From an uncultured Allomuricauda sp. (GTDB taxonomy: Bacteria > Bacteroidota > Bacteroidia > Flavobacteriales > Flavobacteriaceae): DNA of 64,000 bases. The notes below the pieces were generated by a model that ran no database searches, was not told the origin of the DNA, and saw only the letters and a program-made list of their open reading frames with translations. The translations under genes and the position numbers were made by a program. Numbering within the stretch: the stretch's first letter is position 1; each line of letters begins with the position of its first letter. The DNA is taken from positions 1,054,001-1,118,000 of the forward strand of contig NZ_CANMUU010000001.1 of the NCBI RefSeq assembly GCF_947501165.1. The letters run 5' to 3'. Shown piece by piece: positions 17,300-26,510 of this stretch.

Positions 17300-19087
17300 A
17301 TGTCCAATACTGCCATTGAGGTTCAAATAAGTACATTACCAAGTAATCCAGGGGTATACCAATTTTTCGATGCCGATGGAAAGATTTTATATGTGGGAAA
17401 GGCTAAAAACTTAAAAAAAAGGGTCTCTTCTTACTTTACAAAAAATCACGAATACGGAAAGACTCGGGTACTGGTCAAAAAAATAGTGAGTATCCGTCAT
17501 ATAGTAGTTGCCACAGAATCGGATGCACTTCTTTTGGAAAATAATCTGATAAAGGAGCATCAGCCTCGCTACAATGTGTTGTTGAAGGATGATAAGTCCT
17601 ATCCATGGATCTGCATCAAAAATGAGCTGTTCCCCAGAATATTCATGACGCGAAACATTATTAAGGATGGATCGGAATATTTTGGTCCGTATACCAGTGT
17701 AAAAACCGTAAAGACCCTCCTTGAATTAATTAAAAATGTACACCCACTGCGCACTTGTAAGCATCAGTTGACCAAGGAAAAGATTGAAGCCGGGAAATTC
17801 AAATTTTCGCTTGAATACCATCTTGGTTTTTGTCAAGGAGCATGTCAAGGATTGATTAGTGAAGAGGAATATAGCAAACGAATAGAAAAAGTTAAGGAAA
17901 TCATCAAGGGCAATTTCAAGACGCCGTTGCAAGAGTTCAAATTGCAAATGAAGGAGTTGGCAGCACAGATGGAGTTCGAAAAAGCACAGCAAATCAAGGA
18001 AAAAATAGAGATACTTGAAAGTTATCAGGCCAAATCCACGGTGGTAAATCCAAAAATCAATAATGTGGACGTATTCACCATCATTTCTGATGGAACACAT
18101 GGCTATGTAAACTTTCTTCAGCTTTCACATGGGTCCATCACTAGGTCGCACACCCTGGAAATAAAGAAAAAACTGGATGAAACGGATATTGAGCTTTTGC
18201 AACTGGCTATTGTAGAGTTACGACGCCGTTTTAACTCGACAAGTACGGAAATATACTTGCCGTTTCCTGTATCGGTTGAAGATAACCTAAAGGTTACCAT
18301 ACCAAAATTGGGAGACAAAAAGCGCATTTTGGAACTTTCAGAACGGAATGCCCGCTTTTTTAGACAAGACCGCTTCAAGCAAATTAGAATTACCGACCCC
18401 GATAGGCATACCAAGCGTATTATGGCTCAAATGAAGGCCGATTTGAGACTTTCAGAAGAACCAGTGCATATAGAATGTTTTGATAATTCCAACATTCAAG
18501 GAAGTAATCCTGTGGCGGCATGTGTTGTCTTCCGCAATGGAAAACCCTTCAAAAAAGACTATCGGCATTTCAACATTAAGACCGTAGAGGGACCAGATGA
18601 TTTTGCGAGTATGGAAGAAGTTGTTTACCGAAGATATAAAAGACTGCTTGATGAAGAAGAAAGTTTGCCACAGCTCATTGTAATTGATGGTGGCAAGGGT
18701 CAGTTATCTTCAGCTTTGAAAAGTTTGGAAGCTTTGCAGCTGAGAGGTAAAATTGCCATTATAGGCATTGCCAAACGTTTGGAGGAAATATATTTTCCAG
18801 ATGACCCCGTTCCACTTTATTTGGATAAAAAATCTGAATCATTAAAGATAATCCAACAACTCAGAAACGAGGCGCACCGATTTGGGATTACTCACCACAG
18901 GAACAAAAGAAGCAAGAATGCTATTGATTCGGAATTGGAAAGTATTGAAGGAGTAGGTAAAAAGACGGCTGAACAGCTTTTAAAGAGCTTTAAGTCCGTA
19001 AAACGAATCAAAGAAGCCACGGTAGAGAGTTTGGCAGAAACTGTTGGGATGGCGAAGGCAAAAAAGATTTATGAAACCTTTCATTAA
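17300..19087 (+). CDS. uvrC: Excinuclease ABC subunit C
   Basis: A 595-residue UvrC, the nuclease of nucleotide excision repair that cuts 3' and 5' of the lesion after UvrB loading. Domains in order: GIY-YIG nuclease (GVYQFFDADGKILYVGKAK, residues 18-95), a Cys-containing cluster (TCKHQ, GFCQGACQG), the UVR motif that binds UvrB (about 205-240), the RNase H-like second nuclease (ECFDNSNIQGSNPVAACVVF) and a C-terminal double helix-hairpin-helix (IEGVGKKTAEQLL). All key regions are intact. The patatin gene follows after 9 bases, so they likely share a transcript. Confidence 0.95.
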   Translation: MSNTAIEVQISTLPSNPGVYQFFDADGKILYVGKAKNLKKRVSSYFTKNHEYGKTRVLVKKIVSIRHIVVATESDALLLENNLIKEHQPRYNVLLKDDKSYPWICIKNELFPRIFMTRNIIKDGSEYFGPYTSVKTVKTLLELIKNVHPLRTCKHQLTKEKIEAGKFKFSLEYHLGFCQGACQGLISEEEYSKRIEKVKEIIKGNFKTPLQEFKLQMKELAAQMEFEKAQQIKEKIEILESYQAKSTVVNPKINNVDVFTIISDGTHGYVNFLQLSHGSITRSHTLEIKKKLDETDIELLQLAIVELRRRFNSTSTEIYLPFPVSVEDNLKVTIPKLGDKKRILELSERNARFFRQDRFKQIRITDPDRHTKRIMAQMKADLRLSEEPVHIECFDNSNIQGSNPVAACVVFRNGKPFKKDYRHFNIKTVEGPDDFASMEEVVYRRYKRLLDEEESLPQLIVIDGGKGQLSSALKSLEALQLRGKIAIIGIAKRLEEIYFPDDPVPLYLDKKSESLKIIQQLRNEAHRFGITHHRNKRSKNAIDSELESIEGVGKKTAEQLLKSFKSVKRIKEATVESLAETVGMAKAKKIYETFH

Positions 19088-19096
19088 GAATTGGAA

Positions 19097-21361
19097 ATGA
19101 AGAGAAAAATCGCCCTTTTTTTAATAGTTGTTTCGGGATTGTTCGGCTTTTCTCAAACCGATAATGCAGAAGACTTAAAGGTTGGATTAGTTCTTAGCGG
19201 AGGAGGTGCCAAAGGTTTGGCCCACATTGGAGCATTAAAAATCATCGAGGAAGCTGGAATTAAGATAGATTATATTGGAGGCACAAGTATGGGAGCCATT
19301 GTAGGCGCTTTGTATGCTTCGGGGTATTCAGCCAACGAACTGGACTCCATTTTTAGAACTACGGATTTCCCAAAGCTCATAACGGATAATGTTCCCAGAG
19401 GAGCCAAGACTTTTTATGAAAAAGATGACTCGGAACGCTATGCCTTAAGTTTACCATTCGACAACTTCAATGTATCTTTTCCGCAGGCAATTTCTGGCGG
19501 GCAAAATATTTACAACGAATTTGTAAAACTTCTTTTTCATGTAAAGGACATATCCGATTTTAAAAGGTTGCCCATACCCTTTATATGCATGGCCACTAAT
19601 GTTGAAACAGGGGAAAGTGTTTTATTGGACAGTGGGTATTTGCCAGAGGCCATTATGGCGAGTGGTACGTTTCCTTCTCTTTTTGAGCCTTCAGAAGTCA
19701 ATGGAGATATACTTATTGACGGAGGGGTAGTGAACAACTATCCCATTGAAGAGGTTAAGAAAATGGGTGCAAATTTTATTATTGGTGTGGATGTGCAGCA
19801 CGATTTGGCATCAAGAGAGTCTCTAACCTCCGCGACAGAGATTCTACTGCAAATCAATAATTATCGAACTGTGAACGATATGAAAGAGAAATCCAAACAG
19901 ACCGATATTTATATTAGACCGGATATTAATGAATTTTCTGTCATTGATTTCGAAAGGGGTCAGGAAATTATCCAAAGCGGTCGTGATGGAGCTATGGAAA
20001 AGCTTGAAAAATTGGAGCAGGTGGCCAACGTACAAGATGCTGGACTAAAAAGGAAACAGGGTATTCCGGCCATGGACAGCCTTACCATAAATAGACTTAT
20101 AATTCGGGGGAATGATCGCTATACTAGAGGATACATTAAGGGAAAGCTTAGATTCAATTTGGCGGAAAAGATTGCTTTTGAAGAATTAAAACAGGGAATA
20201 AACAATTTATCTGCCACGGGAAATTTTAAAGCAATTCGCTATGAATTGGTTTCCAATGGCCTAGGAACTGATTTGATTTTGAAGTTAAGAGAGAAGGAAA
20301 CCAAGATGTTCATTAAAATGGCCGCTCATTATGATGATTTGTATAAAAGTGCCGCACTTATCAATCTCACCCGAAAGAATTTTTTAATGAAAGATGATGT
20401 GGCTTCTTTTGATTTTATTTTGGGAGATCATATTCGGTACAATTTAGAATACTATCTCGATAAAGGATTTTATTGGAGCTTTGGCGTAAACTCAAGATTT
20501 ACAGATTTTGATGAGGAAATTGATTTTGGACTGATTCGCTCAAACTTTGATGTGGTAGACGATCCAAATATTCGCGAAATTACATTGGATGTTACGGATC
20601 TTACCAATCAGATTTATCTACAGACCGTTCTTAGGGAAGAATTTGCGCTTACCCTTGGTTTGGAACATAAATTATTAAGATATAGTACAAATACTTTGAA
20701 CGATTTAATTGAACAAGACGGCCCTGAATTCTTTGTCCCAAACTCTTCCGACAGAACTTTCTTTGAAGACTCCAATTATTTTAGTGCCTACGGATCTATT
20801 AAGCTAGATACGTACGATGATAAATATTTTCCAACCAAAGGTTTGTTCTTTGATAGTGATTTTCACCTGTACCTTTTTTCATCGGATTTTAATGAGAACT
20901 TCAGGGAATTTTCAATTGGAAAAGCACAGTTGGGAGTAGCGTTTCCTATAACAAACAAGCTGTCTCTCAATTTGGAGACTTCTGGAGGCTTTAAATTAGG
21001 TACATCAAGTGTAACCTCTTTTGATTTTGTATTGGGTGGCTACGGGAATGACCTGATAAACAATTTTATACCATTTTTTGGGTACGATTTTTTAAGTCTG
21101 CCAGGCAATAGTTTTGTTAAGGGTTTTGGAAGACTGGATTATGAATTTATCCCAAAAAATCATCTTATGTTGACCGCCAATTTTGCTAACGTAGAGGATG
21201 ATTTGTTCCGTACAGGGGAGTGGTTTTCAGAGCCTAGTTTCACGGGTTACGGTATTGGTTATGGCCTGGAATCTTTTTTAGGGCCGGTTCAGGTTTTTTA
21301 TTCATTTTCTCCAGAATCCAGTGAAAACCATATATTTTTTAGTGTAGGTTATTGGTTTTAG
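19097..21361 (+). CDS. Patatin-like phospholipase fused to POTRA and outer-membrane barrel
   Basis: A 754-residue three-part protein. After the signal peptide comes a patatin hydrolase domain (residues 28-310) with oxyanion GGGAKG, nucleophile motif GTSMG (Ser64) and DGGVVNNYP. A POTRA-like segment follows (about 325-395, INRLIIRGNDRYTRGYIKG). The C-terminal half is a 16-strand-type barrel ending VGYWF. This order matches PlpD-type (type Vd) proteins, in which a lipase is exported through its own Omp85-like barrel. In Bacteroidota the patatin part may stay attached. ATG 19097 is used rather than TTG 19091. Confidence 0.88.
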   Translation: MKRKIALFLIVVSGLFGFSQTDNAEDLKVGLVLSGGGAKGLAHIGALKIIEEAGIKIDYIGGTSMGAIVGALYASGYSANELDSIFRTTDFPKLITDNVPRGAKTFYEKDDSERYALSLPFDNFNVSFPQAISGGQNIYNEFVKLLFHVKDISDFKRLPIPFICMATNVETGESVLLDSGYLPEAIMASGTFPSLFEPSEVNGDILIDGGVVNNYPIEEVKKMGANFIIGVDVQHDLASRESLTSATEILLQINNYRTVNDMKEKSKQTDIYIRPDINEFSVIDFERGQEIIQSGRDGAMEKLEKLEQVANVQDAGLKRKQGIPAMDSLTINRLIIRGNDRYTRGYIKGKLRFNLAEKIAFEELKQGINNLSATGNFKAIRYELVSNGLGTDLILKLREKETKMFIKMAAHYDDLYKSAALINLTRKNFLMKDDVASFDFILGDHIRYNLEYYLDKGFYWSFGVNSRFTDFDEEIDFGLIRSNFDVVDDPNIREITLDVTDLTNQIYLQTVLREEFALTLGLEHKLLRYSTNTLNDLIEQDGPEFFVPNSSDRTFFEDSNYFSAYGSIKLDTYDDKYFPTKGLFFDSDFHLYLFSSDFNENFREFSIGKAQLGVAFPITNKLSLNLETSGGFKLGTSSVTSFDFVLGGYGNDLINNFIPFFGYDFLSLPGNSFVKGFGRLDYEFIPKNHLMLTANFANVEDDLFRTGEWFSEPSFTGYGIGYGLESFLGPVQVFYSFSPESSENHIFFSVGYWF

Positions 21362-21473
21362 AATTTCTCGTTCAGTCAGGTATTGTATAAGGATTTCATA
21401 AATTTTTATTGGGTTAGTTAAAGTCCGTTAAAAACTTATTTTCCTACAAAGGGTTGATGTATATTTACAGAAC

Positions 21474-21574
21474 ATAAGGGGTGGTTCCCTTATAACTTTA
21501 AGTATTGGTTTTTCATAATTTAAAGTTTGGTTGGTTATTTAGGAAAAGCCCGGTTGCTAAACTGGGCTTTTTTT
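21474..21574 (+). ncRNA. Candidate small RNA or structured 3' UTR ending in a terminator
   Basis: In the 308-base gap after the patatin gene, a perfect 7-bp hairpin (ATAAGGG, 6-base loop, CCCTTAT) near 21475-21495 is followed 50 bases later by a strong terminator. No good promoter box was found, so it may be the 3' untranslated end of the uvrC-patatin transcript rather than an independent RNA. No coding frame of interest is present here. Confidence 0.3.
21545..21574 (+). terminator. Rho-independent terminator
   Basis: AAAGCCCGGTT and AACTGGGCTTT form an 11-bp stem (one G-U) with a 4-base loop, followed by T residues. It ends the uvrC-patatin unit or the candidate small RNA. Confidence 0.8.
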
Positions 21575-21669
21575 ATTTCACAATATTTTGGAACAGCTTT
21601 TGTTTAAGTAATTGTAAACTAATCTTCTTGAAGATTGATTTTACTAATTTTACATTCATATTTTAAGCT

Positions 21670-22455
21670 ATGAAGAAAATATACATCCTACTTTGTATTC
21701 TTTTTACCCTTCCGACTACGGCGCAAAAAACCTATCCCGCCTTTAAGTCGGGTGAATGGCTAAAATTTCGCATACATTATGGTTTTCTTAATGCAAGTTA
21801 TGCCACTTTGCAACTGAGTACTGATACTATCGACACTATACCGGTTTATCATGTTGTGGGCCGAGGAAAAACTACCGGTTTCGCCAGTATCTTTTTTAAG
21901 GTCGATGATACCTACGAGAGTTACTTCGGTCGTAAAGACGGCAGACCTTATCGATTTATCAGAAAAATAAATGAAGGAGGCTATACAAAGGATATTGAAA
22001 TTGATTTTAATTATGATGAGGATAAAGCCATCCTTAAGGACAATAAGAATGGCAAGCAACTTGACATACCAGTACATGATGATATTCAAGACTTATTGTC
22101 TGCAGCGTATCATATGAGAAACAGGTATAAACTCCAAGACTTCAAAAAAGGGCAATCGATTGATATGGATATGTTGTTTGACGATGATGGTGTTTACAAA
22201 TTCAAGTTGAAGTTTTTGGGTAAAGAAATCATTCGTACCAAATTTGGAAAGGTAGAATGTCTTAAATTTAGGCCTTTGGTACAATCGGGGCGGGTTTTCA
22301 AAGAAAAAGAGAGTCTTACCCTTTGGGTTTCCAACGATATGAACAAAATACCTGTCCGAATAAAGGCAGATTTGGCAGTGGGGTCTTTAAAGGCAGATTT
22401 AGATGGTTATAATGGACTTTGCAACCAGTTTAAGATAATAATGAAGCAGCGATAG
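21670..22455 (+). CDS. DUF3108 domain protein
   Basis: A 261-residue secreted protein: signal peptide ending TTAQK, then the DUF3108 fold with FKSGEWLKFRIHYGFLNASYATLQL near the start and LTLWVSNDMNKIPVRIKADLAVGSLKADL near the end. DUF3108 proteins are periplasmic or outer-membrane associated and of unknown function; the fold resembles lipid-binding beta barrels. It is first in a tight run with tryptophan 2,3-dioxygenase, the M23 peptidase and pgi, with gaps of 10 bases or less. The grouping does not suggest a shared pathway. Confidence 0.85.
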   Translation: MKKIYILLCILFTLPTTAQKTYPAFKSGEWLKFRIHYGFLNASYATLQLSTDTIDTIPVYHVVGRGKTTGFASIFFKVDDTYESYFGRKDGRPYRFIRKINEGGYTKDIEIDFNYDEDKAILKDNKNGKQLDIPVHDDIQDLLSAAYHMRNRYKLQDFKKGQSIDMDMLFDDDGVYKFKLKFLGKEIIRTKFGKVECLKFRPLVQSGRVFKEKESLTLWVSNDMNKIPVRIKADLAVGSLKADLDGYNGLCNQFKIIMKQR

Positions 22456-22465
22456 ATTTTACTGA

Positions 22466-23434
22466 ATGAGCCAGGACGACATCATTAAGTCCCAAATCCA
22501 TAAACTTGAAGAAAAATACAAGAACTCAGGTCAGGACCTTAGCTCCTATCTTGATGGCCTGTTGTATCAAAAGTATCTTACCTATTGGGATTATATTCAT
22601 TTAGATACCCTTCTTAGTATACAGGTTCCGCGGACACACTTTCCAGATGAGGAAATTTTTATCATGTACCATCAGATTACAGAACTGTATTTCAAGCTGA
22701 TTCTGCATGAGCAAAAGCAAGTTGTGGAGGATAAATCCCAAGACTCAGCCATTTTCATGGAAAGAATACGAAGAATGAACAGCTACTTCAAAGCACTTAT
22801 TTCTTCTTTCAGTATTATGATAAAAGGTATGGAGCGCGAACAATTTCTTCGATACAGAATGGCGCTTCTCCCAGCCAGTGGATTTCAATCAGTACAATAT
22901 AGAATGATTGAGATTTATGCCACACCTCTAGAAAATTTGGTGCATTTGAATGACCGGGAAGCATTTACAAAAGAAAACACCATTGAAGAGCTCTTTGAAC
23001 ATATTTATTGGAAAAAGGGAGCAACGGATTTGACCACAGGAGAAAAGACCCTGACGTTAAAACAATTTGAGTTTCGGTACACCCCCAGACTTCTGCGGAT
23101 TTCAAACCAAGTGAAGAATAGTACAATCTATCACAAATATTTGCAGTTCCCCGAAAAATCCAGGAACAATGAAGCGTTAATAAATGCGTTAAAAGAATTA
23201 GATGTGAATGCCAACGTGAATTGGCCGTTGATGCATATGGGTTCTGCATATCGCTATTTGGCCAAAGAAAAAGCTGAGGTAGACGCTACTGGAGGCACAA
23301 ATTGGAAGGCATATTTGCCTCCGAGTTTCCAGAAAATAATATTTTTCCCAACTTTGCATTCTGAAGAGGAAAAAGAAAACTGGGGAAAGCAGTGGGTAGA
23401 CCACATTTTCAATCCTGAAAATAAAAAGATATAG
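22466..23434 (+). CDS. Tryptophan 2,3-dioxygenase
   Basis: A 322-residue heme dioxygenase that opens the indole ring of L-tryptophan to N-formylkynurenine, the first step of the kynurenine route. The hallmark segment EIFIMYHQITELYFKLILHE (residues about 60-80) carries the conserved His-Gln and Glu-x-x-Phe-Lys residues of the active site, preceded by LTYWDYIHLDTLLSIQ. The C-terminal GTNWKAYLPPSFQKIIFFP is also typical. The protein is slightly longer than the Xanthomonas enzyme. No other kynurenine gene is in this window. Confidence 0.93.
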   Translation: MSQDDIIKSQIHKLEEKYKNSGQDLSSYLDGLLYQKYLTYWDYIHLDTLLSIQVPRTHFPDEEIFIMYHQITELYFKLILHEQKQVVEDKSQDSAIFMERIRRMNSYFKALISSFSIMIKGMEREQFLRYRMALLPASGFQSVQYRMIEIYATPLENLVHLNDREAFTKENTIEELFEHIYWKKGATDLTTGEKTLTLKQFEFRYTPRLLRISNQVKNSTIYHKYLQFPEKSRNNEALINALKELDVNANVNWPLMHMGSAYRYLAKEKAEVDATGGTNWKAYLPPSFQKIIFFPTLHSEEEKENWGKQWVDHIFNPENKKI

Positions 23435-23435
23435 C

Positions 23436-24743
23436 ATGAGGAAATATTGGGGCATCGTTATGTTTTTAGTCGTTTTGGTCGGATGTAAAGAGACCAAAAA
23501 AGTCGAACCGATTGAGGTAGCCCAAATTCCGGTAGAAATTATAAAGAAAAAAGTGTACGGTTTTGACCTTGACGAGTTCAAGGTGATTAAGGACACAGTG
23601 CGTAGAGGGGATAGTTTTGGAAAACTGATGCTTGCAAATCATGTAGATTATCCTAAAATTGTCACTATTTCAGAACAGTATAAAGATAGTTTTGATGTTA
23701 AGCGCATAAAAGTTGGAAGACCCTATACCATTCTTAAGTCGCGAGATACAACGGAGAAAGCGGAAGTCTTTATTTATGAAAACGATAAAATAAACTACAC
23801 CGTTGTTGATTTAAGGGATTCCGCAGTAGCTTACAAAAGCAAGAAAAAGGTAAAATATGTGCCAAGGGAAGTGGCAGGAGTTATTAGGAGTTCCCTTTCA
23901 CAAACACTGGATAGCCTTGGAGTGGATTACTTGGTCACCATAAATCTTTCGGAAATTTACGCTTGGACCATTGACTTTTTTAAATTGGAAAAAGGAGACA
24001 AGTTCAAGATACTGTTTAAGGAAAGGTATATTAACGATAGTATTTATGCAGGAGTTGAGCCTATTGAAGCAGCACTTTTTGAGCATAAAGGAAAACAAGT
24101 CTATGCGTTTCCTTACGTGACCGATTCGTTAAAACAGATACAAGATTATTTTGACCATGAAGGGAATAATCTTCGCAGCACCTTTCTAAGGGCTCCCATT
24201 AAATTTGGATACCGTCTATCTTCACGATATAACCTCAAAAGAAGGATAGCCTATTACGGGTATAAAGTTAGGCCTCATAAGGGAACAGATTATGCCGCTC
24301 CAATTGGAACACCAATTATTGCCACTGCCGATGGAACAGTCACCGAATCTACAAGACGTGGAGGAAATGGGAAGTACGTGAAAATTAGGCATAATGGCAC
24401 GTACAGCACCCAATATCTTCACATGAAAAAGCAGGCTGTAAAAAGAGGCGAATTTGTACGTCAGGGTGATGTAATAGGATGGGTAGGAATGACTGGTAAT
24501 ACGGGTGGCCCGCATGTGTGTTACAGATTCTGGAAGAATGGCAGACAAGTGGACCCTTTGCGTGAAAAACTACCCGCGGCAGAACCTATAGTCGATTCAT
24601 TGAGAACAAAGTTTTTAGACCATATTGAACCAGTTAAACAACAATTGGACTGTATAGAGTTTGAAGAGCCACAACAACAAGAAACACTGATAACCTATAA
24701 CTCAGAAAATGTCCCTCTCCAAAATCAACCCCACGGCAACTAA
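23436..24743 (+). CDS. M23-family peptidoglycan metallopeptidase with HxC in place of HxH
   Basis: A 435-residue lipoprotein (lipobox LVGC) with an N-terminal LysM/OapA-like region ([20 protein letters not shown]) and a C-terminal LytM-type peptidase domain. The first zinc motif HKGTDYAAP (His-x3-Asp) is intact. The second motif, normally GPHLHxE, reads GPHVCYRF, so the second His, a zinc ligand in LytM, is replaced by Cys. M23 enzymes cleave peptidoglycan cross-links in the periplasm. The Cys could still bind zinc. The start abuts the dioxygenase stop, and the 3' end overlaps pgi by 35 bases. Confidence 0.88.
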   Translation: MRKYWGIVMFLVVLVGCKETKKVEPIEVAQIPVEIIKKKVYGFDLDEFKVIKDTVRRGDSFGKLMLANHVDYPKIVTISEQYKDSFDVKRIKVGRPYTILKSRDTTEKAEVFIYENDKINYTVVDLRDSAVAYKSKKKVKYVPREVAGVIRSSLSQTLDSLGVDYLVTINLSEIYAWTIDFFKLEKGDKFKILFKERYINDSIYAGVEPIEAALFEHKGKQVYAFPYVTDSLKQIQDYFDHEGNNLRSTFLRAPIKFGYRLSSRYNLKRRIAYYGYKVRPHKGTDYAAPIGTPIIATADGTVTESTRRGGNGKYVKIRHNGTYSTQYLHMKKQAVKRGEFVRQGDVIGWVGMTGNTGGPHVCYRFWKNGRQVDPLREKLPAAEPIVDSLRTKFLDHIEPVKQQLDCIEFEEPQQQETLITYNSENVPLQNQPHGN

Positions 24744-26346
24744 CTCCTGGAAAAAGCTCCAAGCTCACTTTAACCAGATACATTCTCAACATCTTAAAAC
24801 ACTTTTTGAAGAGAATCCAGATAGGGCCAAAAAGTTTTCAATTCAATTTGAAGATTTCTTCGTAGACTATTCCAAGAATAGAATTACGGAAGAAACACTT
24901 TCTCTACTATTGGAATTGGCCAATGAGGTAAAGCTTACGGAAGCCATATCCCAGTATTTTCAAGGTAAAAACATCAACGAAACAGAAGATAGGGCAGTTT
25001 TGCATACCGCACTTAGGGCCAAAAGCAGTGATTCGGTTGAAGTAAACGGCGAAAACATTGTCCCTGAGGTCTACGAGGTTAGAGATAGGATAAAAGCTTT
25101 TTCGGAGACTATTATTTCTGGTAGTGCCAAAGGATATACGGGAAAAGCATTTACTGATGTAGTTAATATTGGTATTGGTGGTTCAGATTTAGGTCCGGTT
25201 ATGGTAACGGAAGCTTTAAAGTTTTACAAAAACCATCTCAATATTCACTTTGTAAGTAACGTAGATGGTGATTATGTGCATGAAACTTTAAAAGGACTCG
25301 ACCCGGAAACAACGCTTTTCGTCATTGTCTCAAAATCATTTACTACTCAGGAAACATTGAGCAATGCACTAACCATAAAAAAGTGGTTTCTTGAAAATGC
25401 ATCAGAAGAAGACGTTTCCAAACACTTTGTTGCGGTTTCCACCAACTTGAAGAAAATTGATGAATTCGGAATAGATTCAAAGAATGTATTTCCCATGTGG
25501 GATTGGGTAGGAGGTCGTTTTTCGTTATGGAGTGCTGTTGGTTTGTCCATAGCCCTTTCAATTGGACATGAAAACTTTGAAGAACTTTTGGATGGCGCAC
25601 AAATAATGGATGACCATTTTAAAAATGCTCCTTTTGAGAAAAATATACCTGTCGTACTTGGTTTGTTGACAGTATGGTACAATAACTTTTTTGAGTCGGA
25701 AACCGAAGCAATCATACCTTATTCCCAATACTTACATAGGTTTTCGGCTTATCTGCAGCAAGGCATCATGGAAAGCAATGGAAAGAGCAAAGACAGGGCG
25801 GGGAGTACAGTTTCCTACGACACCGGAACCATTATTTGGGGTGAACCAGGAACCAATTCCCAACATGCTTTTTTTCAATTAATACATCAAGGAACAAAAC
25901 TCATCCCAACGGACTTCATTGGCTTCAAAGAATCCCTTCATGGAGACTCGGAGCACCATAAGAAGTTAATGGCCAACTTTTTTGCCCAGACAGAAGCTTT
26001 AATGAACGGGAAAACAGAAGAGGAGGTAAAATCCGAGTTAGAACAACAAGGTCTTGCTCCAGAGAGGCTGAATGCTATTCTTCCGTTTAAGGTGTTCGAA
26101 GGGAATAAGCCAACCACCACTTTATTGATCAAAAAACTTACACCTAAGAATTTAGGCTCTTTGATTGCCCTATATGAGCATAGAATCTTTGTTCAAGGTG
26201 TAATTTGGAACATTTTCAGTTACGATCAGTGGGGTGTGGAACTAGGCAAGCAGTTGGCAAAAAACATACTTGCTGACCTAGAAAATTCTGAAATTGGCAG
26301 GCATGATAGTTCTACAATGCAACTTCTGCAGTTTTTTAAAGGTTAA
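24709..26346 (+). CDS. pgi: Glucose-6-phosphate isomerase
   Basis: A 545-residue isomerase interconverting glucose-6-phosphate and fructose-6-phosphate in the cytoplasm. Both signatures are present: [16 protein letters not shown] and, near the C-terminus, [14 protein letters not shown]. The substrate loop [23 protein letters not shown] and the phosphate-binding [12 protein letters not shown] are intact. The ATG overlaps the end of the M23 gene by 35 bases, so it is probably the last gene of that run. A small perfect hairpin (TAAGATT/AATCTTA, 26360-26377) follows the stop, without a T tract. Confidence 0.95.
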   Translation: MSLSKINPTATNSWKKLQAHFNQIHSQHLKTLFEENPDRAKKFSIQFEDFFVDYSKNRITEETLSLLLELANEVKLTEAISQYFQGKNINETEDRAVLHTALRAKSSDSVEVNGENIVPEVYEVRDRIKAFSETIISGSAKGYTGKAFTDVVNIGIGGSDLGPVMVTEALKFYKNHLNIHFVSNVDGDYVHETLKGLDPETTLFVIVSKSFTTQETLSNALTIKKWFLENASEEDVSKHFVAVSTNLKKIDEFGIDSKNVFPMWDWVGGRFSLWSAVGLSIALSIGHENFEELLDGAQIMDDHFKNAPFEKNIPVVLGLLTVWYNNFFESETEAIIPYSQYLHRFSAYLQQGIMESNGKSKDRAGSTVSYDTGTIIWGEPGTNSQHAFFQLIHQGTKLIPTDFIGFKESLHGDSEHHKKLMANFFAQTEALMNGKTEEEVKSELEQQGLAPERLNAILPFKVFEGNKPTTTLLIKKLTPKNLGSLIALYEHRIFVQGVIWNIFSYDQWGVELGKQLAKNILADLENSEIGRHDSSTMQLLQFFKG

Positions 26347-26435
26347 ATTAAGAATCCTTTAAGATTAGCAAATCTTAACTAGCTGATAATCAGATTAATC
26401 ATTGTTAACTAAATGTTAACAAACCACTTTTTATT

Positions 26436-26462
26436 TAACATTCCCTTAATAAAGGAATGTTA
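26436..26462. promoter_or_regulatory. Inverted repeat upstream of the Oar-like receptor
   Basis: TAACATTCC and GGAATGTTA form a perfect 9-bp inverted repeat with a 9-base spacer, 49 bases before the ATG. A box resembling the -7 element (TACACTTTTG) follows at about 26470. It could be an operator or part of the leader; nothing distinguishes these. Confidence 0.3.
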
Positions 26463-26510
26463 AAAATGCTACACTTTTGCAGAGCTATTTGATCAATTTA
26501 ATACTGTAAA

